Shown one piece after another: positions 53,416-62,468 of a stretch of DNA of 64,000 bases. The DNA is from CAYNZP01 sp964401835 (lineage in GTDB: Bacteria > Planctomycetota > Phycisphaerae > SM23-33), in contig CAYNZP010000004.1 in NCBI GenBank assembly GCA_964401835.1, positions 133,232 through 197,231 on the forward strand, written 5' to 3'. Position numbers and translations under genes: made by a program. The stretch's first letter is position 1. The number at the start of each line of letters is the position of its first letter. The notes under the pieces were generated by a model that saw nothing but the letters and a program-made list of their open reading frames with translations, had not been told where the DNA came from and did no database searches.

Positions 53416-53901
53416 ATGGCTGATTTACAAACAATCGAGACTGCAAAGCGTTATAAATCGCAGCGCAAAAAGCGTGGCAAGAGCAAGCCGAGAATCCAGC
53501 CGCCATTGACGCCGATGATAGACGTGACATTTCAGCTGCTGCTGTTCTTCCTGCTAACGATGGAATTTCGCCAGGCGGAGGGAACTATTCCGGGCACGCT
53601 GCCGCAAAAGACGCCAGCAGTGGCTGCGGATGTAATGCCGCTCAAGCCGATCCGCATAACCATCCGGCCGAGTGGTGTGAGCAGTAAAGGCGCAAGTTAT
53701 GAAATGAGCGGGCATAGCCTGGGCATAAATAATCCGCAGGAACTTTACGAGTATTTGGTGGCGCAGAAAAAACGCTTTGGGGATGAGCTGCCGATAATTA
53801 TCCATCCGCAGCCAAATGTTGCCTGGGAGTATGCGGTTGAGGCCTTCAATCAGGCTGTGCGCGCAAGGTTCAAAAATATCGGCTTTACTTCCGGTGGATA
53901 G
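53416..53901 (+). CDS. ExbD/TolR family protein (second copy)
   Basis: About 161 residues. The basic N-terminus (SQRKKRGKSKPR) leads to the helix LTPMIDVTFQLLLFFLL with the Asp of the family, then a periplasmic domain (PIIIHPQPNVAWEYAVEAFN). I start at ATG 53416, since AGGTGA lies about 8 bases upstream; TTG 53395 and ATG 53398 overlap the previous gene. It shares only the transmembrane pattern with the first copy, so it is not a recent duplicate. Confidence 0.9.
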   Translation: MADLQTIETAKRYKSQRKKRGKSKPRIQPPLTPMIDVTFQLLLFFLLTMEFRQAEGTIPGTLPQKTPAVAADVMPLKPIRITIRPSGVSSKGASYEMSGHSLGINNPQELYEYLVAQKKRFGDELPIIIHPQPNVAWEYAVEAFNQAVRARFKNIGFTSGG

Positions 53902-53914
53902 ATAAGAGAAATAG

Positions 53915-56875
53915 ATGCCTGGCAAAGTGTCCAAAATATCAGTTGCCGTTCTTGTCCTGGCTAGCGGTTCACTACTCTGTGCACAGGACAATGCAGTTGT
54001 CCGCAAACATGACAAGCTCGACCCGATAAAGCTTGCTGAATCTCTGTCTCAAATGCAAATGACTGAATTGCTGGAGCATTACGTCGAGCAATTTTCGGAA
54101 GATGGCGAGTCGATTCAGCATACGGCGATCCTGATAGAAAGCAGAATTTCTCAAGCTAATTCTTCTGTGGACCTGCAGCGAAGAAACAAACTCCTGAACC
54201 GCGTTAAGGAAGATTTGGAGAAAATCATTTCTCTAACCGAAGATGCAACGACGGCAGAGGAAGTAATTGCACATTTGAGGTTCAGGTTTAAGTTAGCTGA
54301 GGTTATCGGATCGGTCCGGGCCCAACCTTATGCGACGAGGCTTATGTATCTGCAGTGTGGGGCAAAAGAAATCACTGAGCTTGGGAATATGACCGAAGCT
54401 GCGACGCAACAGCTTTGGCAGCTGATCCGCGATATTGATGAAACCCTTCGTGATTGGCGGGGTGACCTTGTGAAACTGGTTACAGTTGTAGCCGACCTGG
54501 AGCAACTCAAAAAAGAAGTCGAATACCGCTACGCCTGGATCAGGTTTTATCGAGGCATAACGCTTGGTGATGAAACCCAAAGAAAGATAAATTTTTCCGA
54601 ATGTATTAAGGGCGTATCGGAATATGCCACAAATGACAACCAGGGGAATGTTAAATTCAGGGCTTTGCTTCTTACCGGCATGGCCCAGCGTGAATTGAAG
54701 CAGTTTTCCGCTTCGATAAATTCGCTTGATGCAGCTGCAGATAAAAAGGCGTCGAAACAGATCCAGCTTCAGGCGGGTTTTGAGATCGCACGCTGCCTGA
54801 TAGAGCAGGGAGAATTTAAAAAAGCGGCAGATGCCATAAAGGGTTTTAACCGTCTAAGTCGACAGCTTCTTGGCCCAGAAGGACAACTCGAGACGGACGT
54901 CAAATCGATAATGTTGTTGAACTATTATTATGAAGCCAACGCTTCCCAGAAGGCAGATACCGAGGAGTCCGCAAAATATCGTTACTTCGCGCAGAAGGCA
55001 CTTATCGATTTTCTTGAAAAATACAAAGCCCCAGCCATTCAGAACGCCTTCTACTTAATTCTCGCGAGAAAATCCAGCGGCCGGTCCGATTTTGAAAAGC
55101 TTGGCAGTGTTGTTCTTCTCGCCAGGGCAGTAAATGAAATCCAAAACGGGAAGCCGGAAAACGCACGGCCACTTCTCCAGAGAGTTCTTGAAAGAAATGA
55201 CAAAGCCTCAGTTGAGATTCGGCCGCTTGCAATTTGGCATCTTGCTTTGGTTATGAATGACCTGAAGCGGAACGTCGAGGCTGGTAGGGGGTTTGTATTA
55301 CTGGTTCAGGACTATCCAGATAATCACCTCGCCACAAAAGCTGCACTCAATGCGGTTATCAGCTATCACGGGTACATTGTTTATCAAGGCAAGCGTAGTC
55401 AGGCTGTCCCGGCTGATTTGCGGATGGAATTTGTAGAGGCCTTGAAGATTCTCCTAAGCCGGGCCGAGCAGATTACGGAGGCCAACGAGTGGTTGTTCGA
55501 ACTGGGCTGGCAGTATCAACAAATCGCCAAAAGTATGTCTCCGGGTGAGAAAAAGGGCATTGTCGTAGATGATGCGATTAAGGCTTTCGAAGACGTACCT
55601 CCCAGTCACCCCGAATATATTGAAGCCCAGTATCAGGCTCTTAGCCTCCGTGTCGTGCGTTTAAAAGAAGCCGAGCCGTCTAAGTCGGACGCTGAATTTG
55701 CGATTTTCCTTTTGAAGAAGTTTAGCGAAAAAGTATCAGATGAAGTCCTGAAGACGGATTTGAGCCATTCTTCAAATTTGAAAAACTGGGGCGCTCAGGC
55801 AGATTTCTATTGGGCTGAAATTCTCTATGATATTCTCGGACGCAGGGGAGAGGCTATAGCTTTACTCGAAGCAATGCCCGCAAAATGGCCCGATGCCGAG
55901 TTACTTAAAGATGCGCTTGAATTTCAGATTGATCGTCTTTTAAAGGATGAGCAGACCGCCAAAGCTATTGTAAAAGTAGAAGGGTTTCGTGAGAAATATC
56001 CAGCCCAGGCTGGCGAGCTTGTTTATCTGATTACCCAGCAGATTCAATCCAGAATAGAGAAATCACGATTGGCTGAGAAATCGCCTGTCGATCTTCAAAA
56101 TTATCGCAAAGCCTATCTGGCCTTCGCCAAGGATTTATATGACCGGGCAAGGTCAAGTAATGCGGATGCGGAGGAGCTCAATACATTCAAAAGAATGTAT
56201 GCCAGCGCGTTGGCAGAATCGGACGATTTAGAACCCGCACTTGAATTGCTCAGCGAATGTCTGGAGTTTGACGCTCTTAAACGCCAGGAAGAGATTGGAA
56301 GAATAGATTCTTTCATCAATGGGAAGTTGCAGCAGTTGGAATCTGCCGGCAAAGACAAAAAGCAACTCGCGACATTGAGTGATGAATACTTCCGTCAACT
56401 CAAGTTACATGATATCCAGCCGGACGAAAATGCTGTAGCAATTGAGCTTAAAATGGCCTGGAGATATCTCGGCCAGCAAAAGGGCGGCGATGAAGAAGCA
56501 CTGTCACTTGTTAGTGAGAAGCTGACAAAAGCGATTAATTCGCTTGGGGCGATTTCAAAAGGGCGGCTCAATTTAGATGCCGTAACAATTCATGGCCTGG
56601 CCCGGGTACACTGTAAGTTAAAACAATATGATATAGCAGCCAGGTACTACAATGAACTTGTGGGTGGGTTGGATCCAAATGCCCATCAGGAGATGTACTG
56701 GCTGGCCGAGTTGGAACTTTGCCGATGCCTGATGGAAGGATTCAGCGAAGACAAAAAGGTAATGAAAAGGCTCGTTTACCACATTCGCCAACTGCGGCTG
56801 GAAGACAAGCAAATGCATGGCCTGGGGGCGAAATTCGGAAAACTTGAGGAACAGGCCTTTAATCTTTCAAAATAA
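53915..56875 (+). CDS. Large secreted TPR-repeat protein of the ExbB/ExbD cluster
   Basis: 986 residues with a signal peptide (KISVAVLVLASGSLLCAQ). Nearly all the rest is helical, with TPR-like pairs such as ALLLTGMAQRELKQFSASIN, EIARCLIEQGEFKKAADAIK and GLARVHCKLKQYDIAARYYN. It is expected in the periplasm, where it could act as a scaffold. It begins 13 bases after the second exbD and is last in the cluster, followed by a new promoter for tRNA-Cys. No catalytic residues were recognised; function unknown. Confidence 0.72.
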   Translation: MPGKVSKISVAVLVLASGSLLCAQDNAVVRKHDKLDPIKLAESLSQMQMTELLEHYVEQFSEDGESIQHTAILIESRISQANSSVDLQRRNKLLNRVKEDLEKIISLTEDATTAEEVIAHLRFRFKLAEVIGSVRAQPYATRLMYLQCGAKEITELGNMTEAATQQLWQLIRDIDETLRDWRGDLVKLVTVVADLEQLKKEVEYRYAWIRFYRGITLGDETQRKINFSECIKGVSEYATNDNQGNVKFRALLLTGMAQRELKQFSASINSLDAAADKKASKQIQLQAGFEIARCLIEQGEFKKAADAIKGFNRLSRQLLGPEGQLETDVKSIMLLNYYYEANASQKADTEESAKYRYFAQKALIDFLEKYKAPAIQNAFYLILARKSSGRSDFEKLGSVVLLARAVNEIQNGKPENARPLLQRVLERNDKASVEIRPLAIWHLALVMNDLKRNVEAGRGFVLLVQDYPDNHLATKAALNAVISYHGYIVYQGKRSQAVPADLRMEFVEALKILLSRAEQITEANEWLFELGWQYQQIAKSMSPGEKKGIVVDDAIKAFEDVPPSHPEYIEAQYQALSLRVVRLKEAEPSKSDAEFAIFLLKKFSEKVSDEVLKTDLSHSSNLKNWGAQADFYWAEILYDILGRRGEAIALLEAMPAKWPDAELLKDALEFQIDRLLKDEQTAKAIVKVEGFREKYPAQAGELVYLITQQIQSRIEKSRLAEKSPVDLQNYRKAYLAFAKDLYDRARSSNADAEELNTFKRMYASALAESDDLEPALELLSECLEFDALKRQEEIGRIDSFINGKLQQLESAGKDKKQLATLSDEYFRQLKLHDIQPDENAVAIELKMAWRYLGQQKGGDEEALSLVSEKLTKAINSLGAISKGRLNLDAVTIHGLARVHCKLKQYDIAARYYNELVGGLDPNAHQEMYWLAELELCRCLMEGFSEDKKVMKRLVYHIRQLRLEDKQMHGLGAKFGKLEEQAFNLSK

Positions 56876-56913
56876 GAGGATTTAAGCTTTTACCCCATAT
56901 CGGGATACAAAAG

Positions 56914-56941
56914 TTGACCCGCAGGTGATTAATATTATACT
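56914..56941 (+). promoter_or_regulatory. Promoter of tRNA-Cys
   Basis: TTGACC (56914-56919) and TATACT (56936-56941) are separated by 16 bp; the tRNA begins 20 bases after the -10 box. Confidence 0.75.
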
Positions 56942-56961
56942 GTGTTGACTTAGGCTCTGAC

Positions 56962-57035
56962 GGCGGCGTAGCCAAGCGGACTAAGGCGACGGATTGCAAA
57001 TCCGTTATTCGTGGGTTCGAATCCCACCGCCGCCT
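56962..57035 (+). tRNA. tRNA-Cys (anticodon GCA)
   Basis: Acceptor GGCGGCG/CGCCGCC, anticodon stem ACGGA/TCCGT with loop TTGCAAA (GCA), T arm GTGGG TTCGAAT CCCAC. No CCA is encoded. Confidence 0.95.
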
Positions 57036-57127
57036 TTTAAAAAAGGCCGTTCATAATTGTTTGACGGTCAAGAGGGACTTAGCATGGACGCTCGGGTTTT
57101 TCCGCATGCGTATGCTAATTATCCTTC

Positions 57128-58360
57128 ATGAGGTTTGCCATGTTTAAGAGCATTTTCTTTAAGAACATTTTCTTGCGAATTTCCATCTGTCTGCTCTTGA
57201 CGATTATTGCCATCGGCCAGCGAAAGGTCGTCAAGCTTACTGATGGCAGGGAACTTGTCGGCGAAGTCACCAAAACAGAAAATGGCTACGATGTAAAAGC
57301 CAAGTATGGTGTCATTTCAGTTGTTGCTGGCGATGTGGTTTCAATAGAAGACGCTCAACCCACACCCGAAGAGCTCTACGAGCAAAAGCTCTCGAAAATA
57401 GAGGAAGATTCCCCCACCGACCACTTGGAACTCGGACGTTGGGCTCTTGAGAATGACTTGCTTGAAGAGTCTCAGGAGCAACTTGTCCAAGCCCTTGAAC
57501 TAAAGAGCGATTTGATTGAAGCTGAAATATTGCTTCGTCAGGTCAAGGCTAGGCTTGCGGATAAAAAGAAAAAGCCTACAACCAGGCCTAAAACGGTTCT
57601 GGCTGAACTTCAAGAAGGCTGGCTTATCAGTCAGGACGACATTTACAGTATTCGGCTCGAGGAACTTCGCGAAGGGGAGAATGTAAGTATCCTGTATAAA
57701 AACAAGGTACTCAATCGGTTCATCGAGATGATGGCGGGCGTGGATGAATTCGGACGTCCTCGTATGGAAGACCGCTTCAGGAGATGGCCCAGGACTCGGC
57801 AGGTGCTTTACATGCTGGATGCCGTCGGCCCCGATAGCAGCGATATTAAAGACGATATTCTCATCCGTACAGATCCGCGGTTCATGCTGGAATTTCGCAG
57901 CCAGGTTTGGCCTGTCATTTCTCGCAACTGTGCAAGTTCAGGCTGTCATGGTGCGGAGAGGCCTTTGGGTGGATTCAAGCTTTTCAATATTCCGGGAAAA
58001 TTTGAACAAATCGATTACACAAATTTTGTCATTCTTGACGGTTTTGTCAGTCATGGCCGAAGGATGATAGATCGTGGCCGCAACGATCAGTCGCTTCTTT
58101 TGGAATACGGGCTTCCTCGCAAGCAGGCAACTTTCAAGCATCCTGACGTGCCGGGTTTCGTGCCTCCATTTACCAGCCGGCGGTCAAGCAGATATTTAAG
58201 ATTGCTGGATTGGATAAGTTCACTTAATGGCCCACCACATCCTGAATATGGTTTGCAATATAAGCCGCCTTTCGGCATGAATCTCGACTGGACTGCAACT
58301 CCCCAGTTGCCTTCCGAAGATACAAAAGAAGAGAAAACAGAAGCCGAGGCTGCAGAATAA
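57128..58360 (+). CDS. Secreted protein with CX4CH motif, unknown function
   Basis: 410 residues with an N-terminal hydrophobic signal or anchor (about 14-29). A short beta-rich segment follows (KVVKLTDGRELVGEVTKTEN), then a charged helical part, and a C-terminal region holding C268-ASSG-CH274. The CX4CH spacing is known from some multiheme cytochromes, while most c-type heme sites are CXXCH. Only one such motif is present. The C-terminal RRSSRYLRLLDWISSLN resembles the end of planctomycete cytochrome-like domains. ATG 57140 has a better ribosome site (GAGG, 7 bases) and is an alternative start. It precedes a membrane protein gene by 25 bases. Confidence 0.6.
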   Translation: MRFAMFKSIFFKNIFLRISICLLLTIIAIGQRKVVKLTDGRELVGEVTKTENGYDVKAKYGVISVVAGDVVSIEDAQPTPEELYEQKLSKIEEDSPTDHLELGRWALENDLLEESQEQLVQALELKSDLIEAEILLRQVKARLADKKKKPTTRPKTVLAELQEGWLISQDDIYSIRLEELREGENVSILYKNKVLNRFIEMMAGVDEFGRPRMEDRFRRWPRTRQVLYMLDAVGPDSSDIKDDILIRTDPRFMLEFRSQVWPVISRNCASSGCHGAERPLGGFKLFNIPGKFEQIDYTNFVILDGFVSHGRRMIDRGRNDQSLLLEYGLPRKQATFKHPDVPGFVPPFTSRRSSRYLRLLDWISSLNGPPHPEYGLQYKPPFGMNLDWTATPQLPSEDTKEEKTEAEAAE

Positions 58361-58385
58361 CTTCTTCAGTGGGCTTTTCGCGATA

Positions 58386-59048
58386 ATGCAGAGCTTCCTT
58401 ACAATTTTGCTTTTAGCCATTCTTGTCGGGGCCATTGTTACGTTTGTCGTGATGGGCCTTAGACAGAGGAGGCGAAGGAACCTTCTTGCCCGAGTGGCGC
58501 ATAAGATGAATATGCGTTTTTCAGGCGACGATCCGTTCGATATACCAAATCGCTATTCCAACTTTGCCATTATCACCAGCGGGCACAGCCCGTGTGCGAG
58601 TAACTTTATATATGGCCAAATCGATGGCTGGCCTATTCGCGCATTTGACTTTCGTTTTGAATTGGGGCATGGCACCAGACGCCAGACAAGTTATTACCAT
58701 ATCATTGTTCTCGAAACCGATCTTCAATTACCTGAATTGATTATGTGGAACGATAATGACCCTCAAACATCGCCTTTGAGTATCTCTCTTGCAACCGGAA
58801 GGTTTGGCTGCTGGTCTGTAAGGGGTGATGATAAATTGGCCCAGGCCCTGCAAGGGGCCTTCGCCGAAATTGGCGATACGGGCCTTGGAATTGAGATACT
58901 TGGAAAGAATGTAATGCTATGCGTACCAGCTGCGAATAAAAGAGTCCATCTGGAAACTAAAATTGAGCAAGTTGCACAAACCCTCCGAGGGGTATTATCT
59001 CGCTGGCGGGAGCTGGAAGAGTCGGAGCAGCAAATAGATGTGACTTGA
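58386..59048 (+). CDS. Hypothetical membrane-anchored protein
   Basis: 220 residues: one N-terminal membrane segment (SFLTILLLAILVGAIVTFVV), a strongly basic stretch (RQRRRRNLLARVAHK) and a mixed alpha/beta domain with NFIYGQIDGWPIRAFDFRFE and YYHIIVLETDL. The domain looks like those in uncharacterised membrane proteins with a sequence copying a ...GxxxGxPVxAFDY... pattern, but I cannot name a family with confidence. It is translated close behind the CX4CH gene and may form one operon with it. Confidence 0.6.
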   Translation: MQSFLTILLLAILVGAIVTFVVMGLRQRRRRNLLARVAHKMNMRFSGDDPFDIPNRYSNFAIITSGHSPCASNFIYGQIDGWPIRAFDFRFELGHGTRRQTSYYHIIVLETDLQLPELIMWNDNDPQTSPLSISLATGRFGCWSVRGDDKLAQALQGAFAEIGDTGLGIEILGKNVMLCVPAANKRVHLETKIEQVAQTLRGVLSRWRELEESEQQIDVT

Positions 59049-59234
59049 GACTCGCTCATCAATGGGGCAATTGCTGAAAAGTTTTTTCCGAAATTGGTAC
59101 GAGTTTGTAAGGAAGGTCAATTTAAATTGGAAGCACTTGCGGTTTTTTCTCATTTCTTGGATACTATTGTAAGCGGGTGACGGCAGTATTTCATGTCGGT
59201 AGTTTGCGGATACGGGGAGAAAGGAAGCTGCGGC

Positions 59235-60923
59235 ATGCGGCGGTATATTAACAAGTCGATAGAACGCCTCAGTACGGACCTTAGGGCCGGTCTGGTCAGA
59301 TTGAGGAAAGGTTATATCGACGCCGCAGAAGAGTTGATTCGGCTGATAGATATCAACAATGAATACCCCTATGCATTTGTTCTCTATCGCTTGACTGGAT
59401 ATCGAGGGCCGATGTCTGATTTCCAGGGCGAGCCAATGTCCGGCAAAAGCCTCAAAAGCGATCTGCAAACCCTGATGTTGGATATTTCCGACAGCTTCAA
59501 ATTGAGAACCAGCGACTACGACGTGCCCGCTTATGACACAAAGTCGCTATCTCAGCGATTCAAGGTTTCCTCAAAGACTATTCAACGCTGGCGTCGGCGC
59601 GGTCTGCCGGCTCGAAGGTTGGTTTTCCACGATGGCCGAAGAAGGCTGGGGTTTTTGGAAAGCTCCGTTCAATTTTTTGCAAATGATCGAAAAGTGCAGA
59701 TTGCGCGTTCCATGCGCTTCAGCCAGATGACCGAACAGGAAAGAGAAAGCATTATCAGCCGCGCAAAGCGAATGGCGAGAATGACTCACTGTACACTCAG
59801 CGACATTGCCAAGCGGATAGGCCTTAAAACAGCGAGGTCACCGGAAACGATCCGCTATACGATTCGCCGGCATGATAAGGATCATCCTGAAGATGCGATT
59901 TTCCCGTATCTCTCGACCCCGCTGAGCGAAGATGAAAAGACGATTATCTACAGGTCTTTTCTTCGAGGGGTGCCTGCCCCCGAGTTGGCAAGACAATATA
60001 ACCGCACGCGCGGCAGCATTTATCGCATTATTAACGAGATGCGAGCGAAGCAGTTGATCGAGCGGCCCATATCATACATTTATAATTCCCAGTTCGACCT
60101 TCCCAACGCTGACGAGATAATTCTTTTCGACAGAGAAGAAACCGAAGAAGAAAAAGAAGCCCGGGCAAAGGCTTCTACTGCGACAAGACCTGCAGGGGAC
60201 CTGCCTCCGTATCTCCGTGCACTTTATGGTGTCCCTTTGCTGACAGCCAAGCAGGAGAGGGATATTTTCCGGCGTTACAACTATCTCAAATACAAGGCCG
60301 ACAAACTTCGCAAAAAAATTAACGTTAACAGAATCCGCACCAGCCAGCTGAAGGAAATCGAGTCGTATTTGCTTCAGGCCAATGGAGTGAAGAATAAAAT
60401 CGTCCGTGCAAACCTGCGATTGGTTATTTCTATCGGCAAGAAGCATGTAAGCGGCCCGCAAACTCTGTTTGAACTTATCAGCGATGGCAATGTCTCCTTG
60501 ATGAGGGCAGTGGAGAAGTTCGATTATTCTCGTGGCAACAAATTCTCGACATATGCGTCCTGGGCAATTATGCGGAACTACGCGAGGACTGTTCCGAAGG
60601 AGCGTTACCAGCTCGACAGGTTCGTTACCGGCCATGAAGAAGTGCTGGACATCGCCGCGGGTTTGCAGGCTGCGGAATCCGACGAACTTCATTTGCCCGA
60701 ACTGCGGGAAAGTATCGACGCGGTGCTTGCCCAACTTACTCCGAGGGAGCGAGCTATTCTCACGGACCACTTTGGCCTGGACAGTTCCGGCCGGACCAAG
60801 ACGCTCGACCAACTCGGCCATAACCTGGGCATCTCCAAGGAACGTGTGCGGCAGATAGAAATCCAGGCCCTCAAGAAACTCCGCAAGATTCTCTCCCCTC
60901 AAAAGGCAGACCTTTTGACGTAG
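59235..60923 (+). CDS. Sigma-70 family factor with N-terminal helix-turn-helix fusions
   Basis: About 562 residues. Residues 1-310 (numbered from this start) hold two helix-turn-helix-like stretches, KSLSQRFKVSSKTIQRWRRR (about 102-121) and VPAPELARQYNRTRGSIYRI. The sigma part follows: region 1.2 (LLTAKQERDIFRRYNYLKYK), region 2 (VRANLRLVISIGKKH; DGNVSLMRAVEKFDYSRGNK; FSTYASWAIMRN), a short segment instead of a full region 3, and region 4 (LTPRERAILTDHFGL; LGHNLGISKERVRQIEIQAL). It should direct RNA polymerase to specific promoters. ATG 59235 has AAGGAAG 7 bases upstream and is preferred to ATG 59193. No anti-sigma gene is adjacent. Confidence 0.88.
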   Translation: MRRYINKSIERLSTDLRAGLVRLRKGYIDAAEELIRLIDINNEYPYAFVLYRLTGYRGPMSDFQGEPMSGKSLKSDLQTLMLDISDSFKLRTSDYDVPAYDTKSLSQRFKVSSKTIQRWRRRGLPARRLVFHDGRRRLGFLESSVQFFANDRKVQIARSMRFSQMTEQERESIISRAKRMARMTHCTLSDIAKRIGLKTARSPETIRYTIRRHDKDHPEDAIFPYLSTPLSEDEKTIIYRSFLRGVPAPELARQYNRTRGSIYRIINEMRAKQLIERPISYIYNSQFDLPNADEIILFDREETEEEKEARAKASTATRPAGDLPPYLRALYGVPLLTAKQERDIFRRYNYLKYKADKLRKKINVNRIRTSQLKEIESYLLQANGVKNKIVRANLRLVISIGKKHVSGPQTLFELISDGNVSLMRAVEKFDYSRGNKFSTYASWAIMRNYARTVPKERYQLDRFVTGHEEVLDIAAGLQAAESDELHLPELRESIDAVLAQLTPRERAILTDHFGLDSSGRTKTLDQLGHNLGISKERVRQIEIQALKKLRKILSPQKADLLT

Positions 60924-60982
60924 GAATTTGTCCTAATTTTCCCTGGCATTTCTTCCTATATTCCTGTATATTATCGGACGTT

Positions 60983-61903
60983 ATGGATAGGTCTCCAAAG
61001 CTATGGATAGCACTGGTGTTAGCTGCAATACTTGCTGTTAGCAGTACTTATGTTTCGGCCGCTACTTTTGCCTCCCCAGCAGGCTCCCAAGCCGCCCAAA
61101 CCGATAAGAACTTTGTCAGCAAAGAGGTTATCTCCCAGTGCAGTAACAAGGCGGACTCCCTGCGCGGCCGGCTTGACGGGAGTTTCAACGTCCATATTTC
61201 CGCGCCGTTCGTGGTTGCCGGCAACATCTCGGCTGACATGTTGAAAAAATATTCTCACTGGTGCGTATCCGTTCCTGCCCAGGCGATGTGGACCAATTAC
61301 TTCGACCGCAAGCCGACCGACACGATCACGGTGCTGCTTTTCGCTGACGGCGGCTCTTACCGATACTGGGCCAAGAAACTCTACGGCGATACAAAAGTCG
61401 CATACTTCGGCTACTACCGGCCGGACAAAAAAGTGCTGCTGATGAACATCTCCACGGGAACCGGTACGCTGGTTCACGAGCTGACGCATTCGCTCATCGG
61501 CTACGATTTTCCGCACGTGCCGCTCTGGTTCAACGAGGGGCTGGCGAGCCTCCACGAGCAATCCAGCGTCGACGAGACCCAAATCATCGGCCAGGTCAAT
61601 TGGCGTCTGCCGGCCTTACAGAAGGCGATACATCTCAAAAAGCTTCGCCCGCTACGAGACCTGATTACCAAGCAGGACTTCTACGGCCCGCTGCTCGGGA
61701 TCAACTACGCCCAGGCCAGGTTCTTCTGCATGTACATGCAGAAGCGTGGGCTGCTGCAGAAATTCTACAAACACTTCCGCGACAATCACAATGGCCCCGG
61801 CAGCGAAGAGCGGGCAATCGAGCATGTCTTCGGCCGAAGTGTCGACGAAGTCGAAGCAGAATTCCTCGACTGGGTGATGACGCTACGGTTCAAGACTAAC
61901 TGA
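60983..61903 (+). CDS. Secreted HEXXH metallopeptidase-like protein
   Basis: 306 residues with a signal peptide (LWIALVLAAILAVSSTYVSA). The zinc site is HELTH (residues 165-169) with the third ligand Glu185 in WFNEGLASLHE, the gluzincin arrangement of DUF1570 and peptidase MA-like proteins. Upstream are DTITVLLFADGGSYRYWAKK and a YFGYYRPDKKVLLMN strand. Zinc binding is expected; substrate unknown. It lies 59 bases after the sigma factor gene, possibly with its own promoter. Its end is close to the convergent FtsB-like gene. Confidence 0.78.
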   Translation: MDRSPKLWIALVLAAILAVSSTYVSAATFASPAGSQAAQTDKNFVSKEVISQCSNKADSLRGRLDGSFNVHISAPFVVAGNISADMLKKYSHWCVSVPAQAMWTNYFDRKPTDTITVLLFADGGSYRYWAKKLYGDTKVAYFGYYRPDKKVLLMNISTGTGTLVHELTHSLIGYDFPHVPLWFNEGLASLHEQSSVDETQIIGQVNWRLPALQKAIHLKKLRPLRDLITKQDFYGPLLGINYAQARFFCMYMQKRGLLQKFYKHFRDNHNGPGSEERAIEHVFGRSVDEVEAEFLDWVMTLRFKTN

Positions 61904-61925
61904 CTTGCACCCCCAAAACGGTTTA

Positions 61926-62468
61926 CTATTTTCTTGTGGTGCCCCGTGCGCTGCCCGGATAACTGAACAGATAAACCGCCAGCAGCAGGCAACCAACCGC
62001 GATGACAAATAACCCACGCCGCGTTGTAGACCGCTGCAACTTCTTGGCGGCATTTACCAGTAGTGCCGACGGCGGCTGCGGGCCCGGCTCGCGCGGGATA
62101 TCAAGAATTCCCGGCGGCAGGGTAGCAGGGCTGTCTGGGTCTATTGCCACCCATTCGTTGTTTGGCATTACCCCCAGCTGACTTCGTGCCAGCCGCTTGG
62201 CGAGAACCGCATCTCTGCTTTCAGCTGCTGCCAGAAATCGGTCGTAAGCGGCTATGGTTTTTTCGGTGTGGCTGATATCGGCTTTGAGCCGGTCGAGTTC
62301 GTAGCGAGACTCCTGGAGCCCAGCCCATCCCGGCAGGAGCACCACGCCGGCGAGTATGACAAACGCCGCACTCACCAGCGCGGTAAAGCCCACCAAACCG
62401 CCGGCTGCGTAGAGTACGCCGCGCGGTCGATTTTCGGTTTTAGCCTTTGTTCCAGGTTGATGAACCAT
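61926..62468 (-). CDS. FtsB/DivIC-like septum formation initiator
   Basis: 180 residues. A membrane segment (about 21-47) is followed by a coiled coil (YELDRLKADISHTEKTIAAY) and RLARSQLGVMPNNEWVAI, which resembles the conserved segment after the coiled coil in FtsB/DivIC. A second, C-terminal membrane segment (about 153-169) is unusual for the family. FtsB-like proteins join FtsL and FtsQ in the divisome. The ATG at 62468 lies inside the end of eno (29-base overlap) in another frame. An eno-ftsB order is known in many bacteria and supports the call. Confidence 0.65.
   Translation of the reverse strand: MVHQPGTKAKTENRPRGVLYAAGGLVGFTALVSAAFVILAGVVLLPGWAGLQESRYELDRLKADISHTEKTIAAYDRFLAAAESRDAVLAKRLARSQLGVMPNNEWVAIDPDSPATLPPGILDIPREPGPQPPSALLVNAAKKLQRSTTRRGLFVIAVGCLLLAVYLFSYPGSARGTTRK

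Noticed and set aside
52920..53901. Recent duplication of exbD
   Set aside because: The two proteins share only the short transmembrane pattern and differ elsewhere, so they are old paralogues.
49795..57035. Integrated element at tRNA-Leu or tRNA-Cys
   Set aside because: No integrase, no direct repeat of a tRNA 3' end and no phage-like genes were seen; the cluster between them looks chromosomal.
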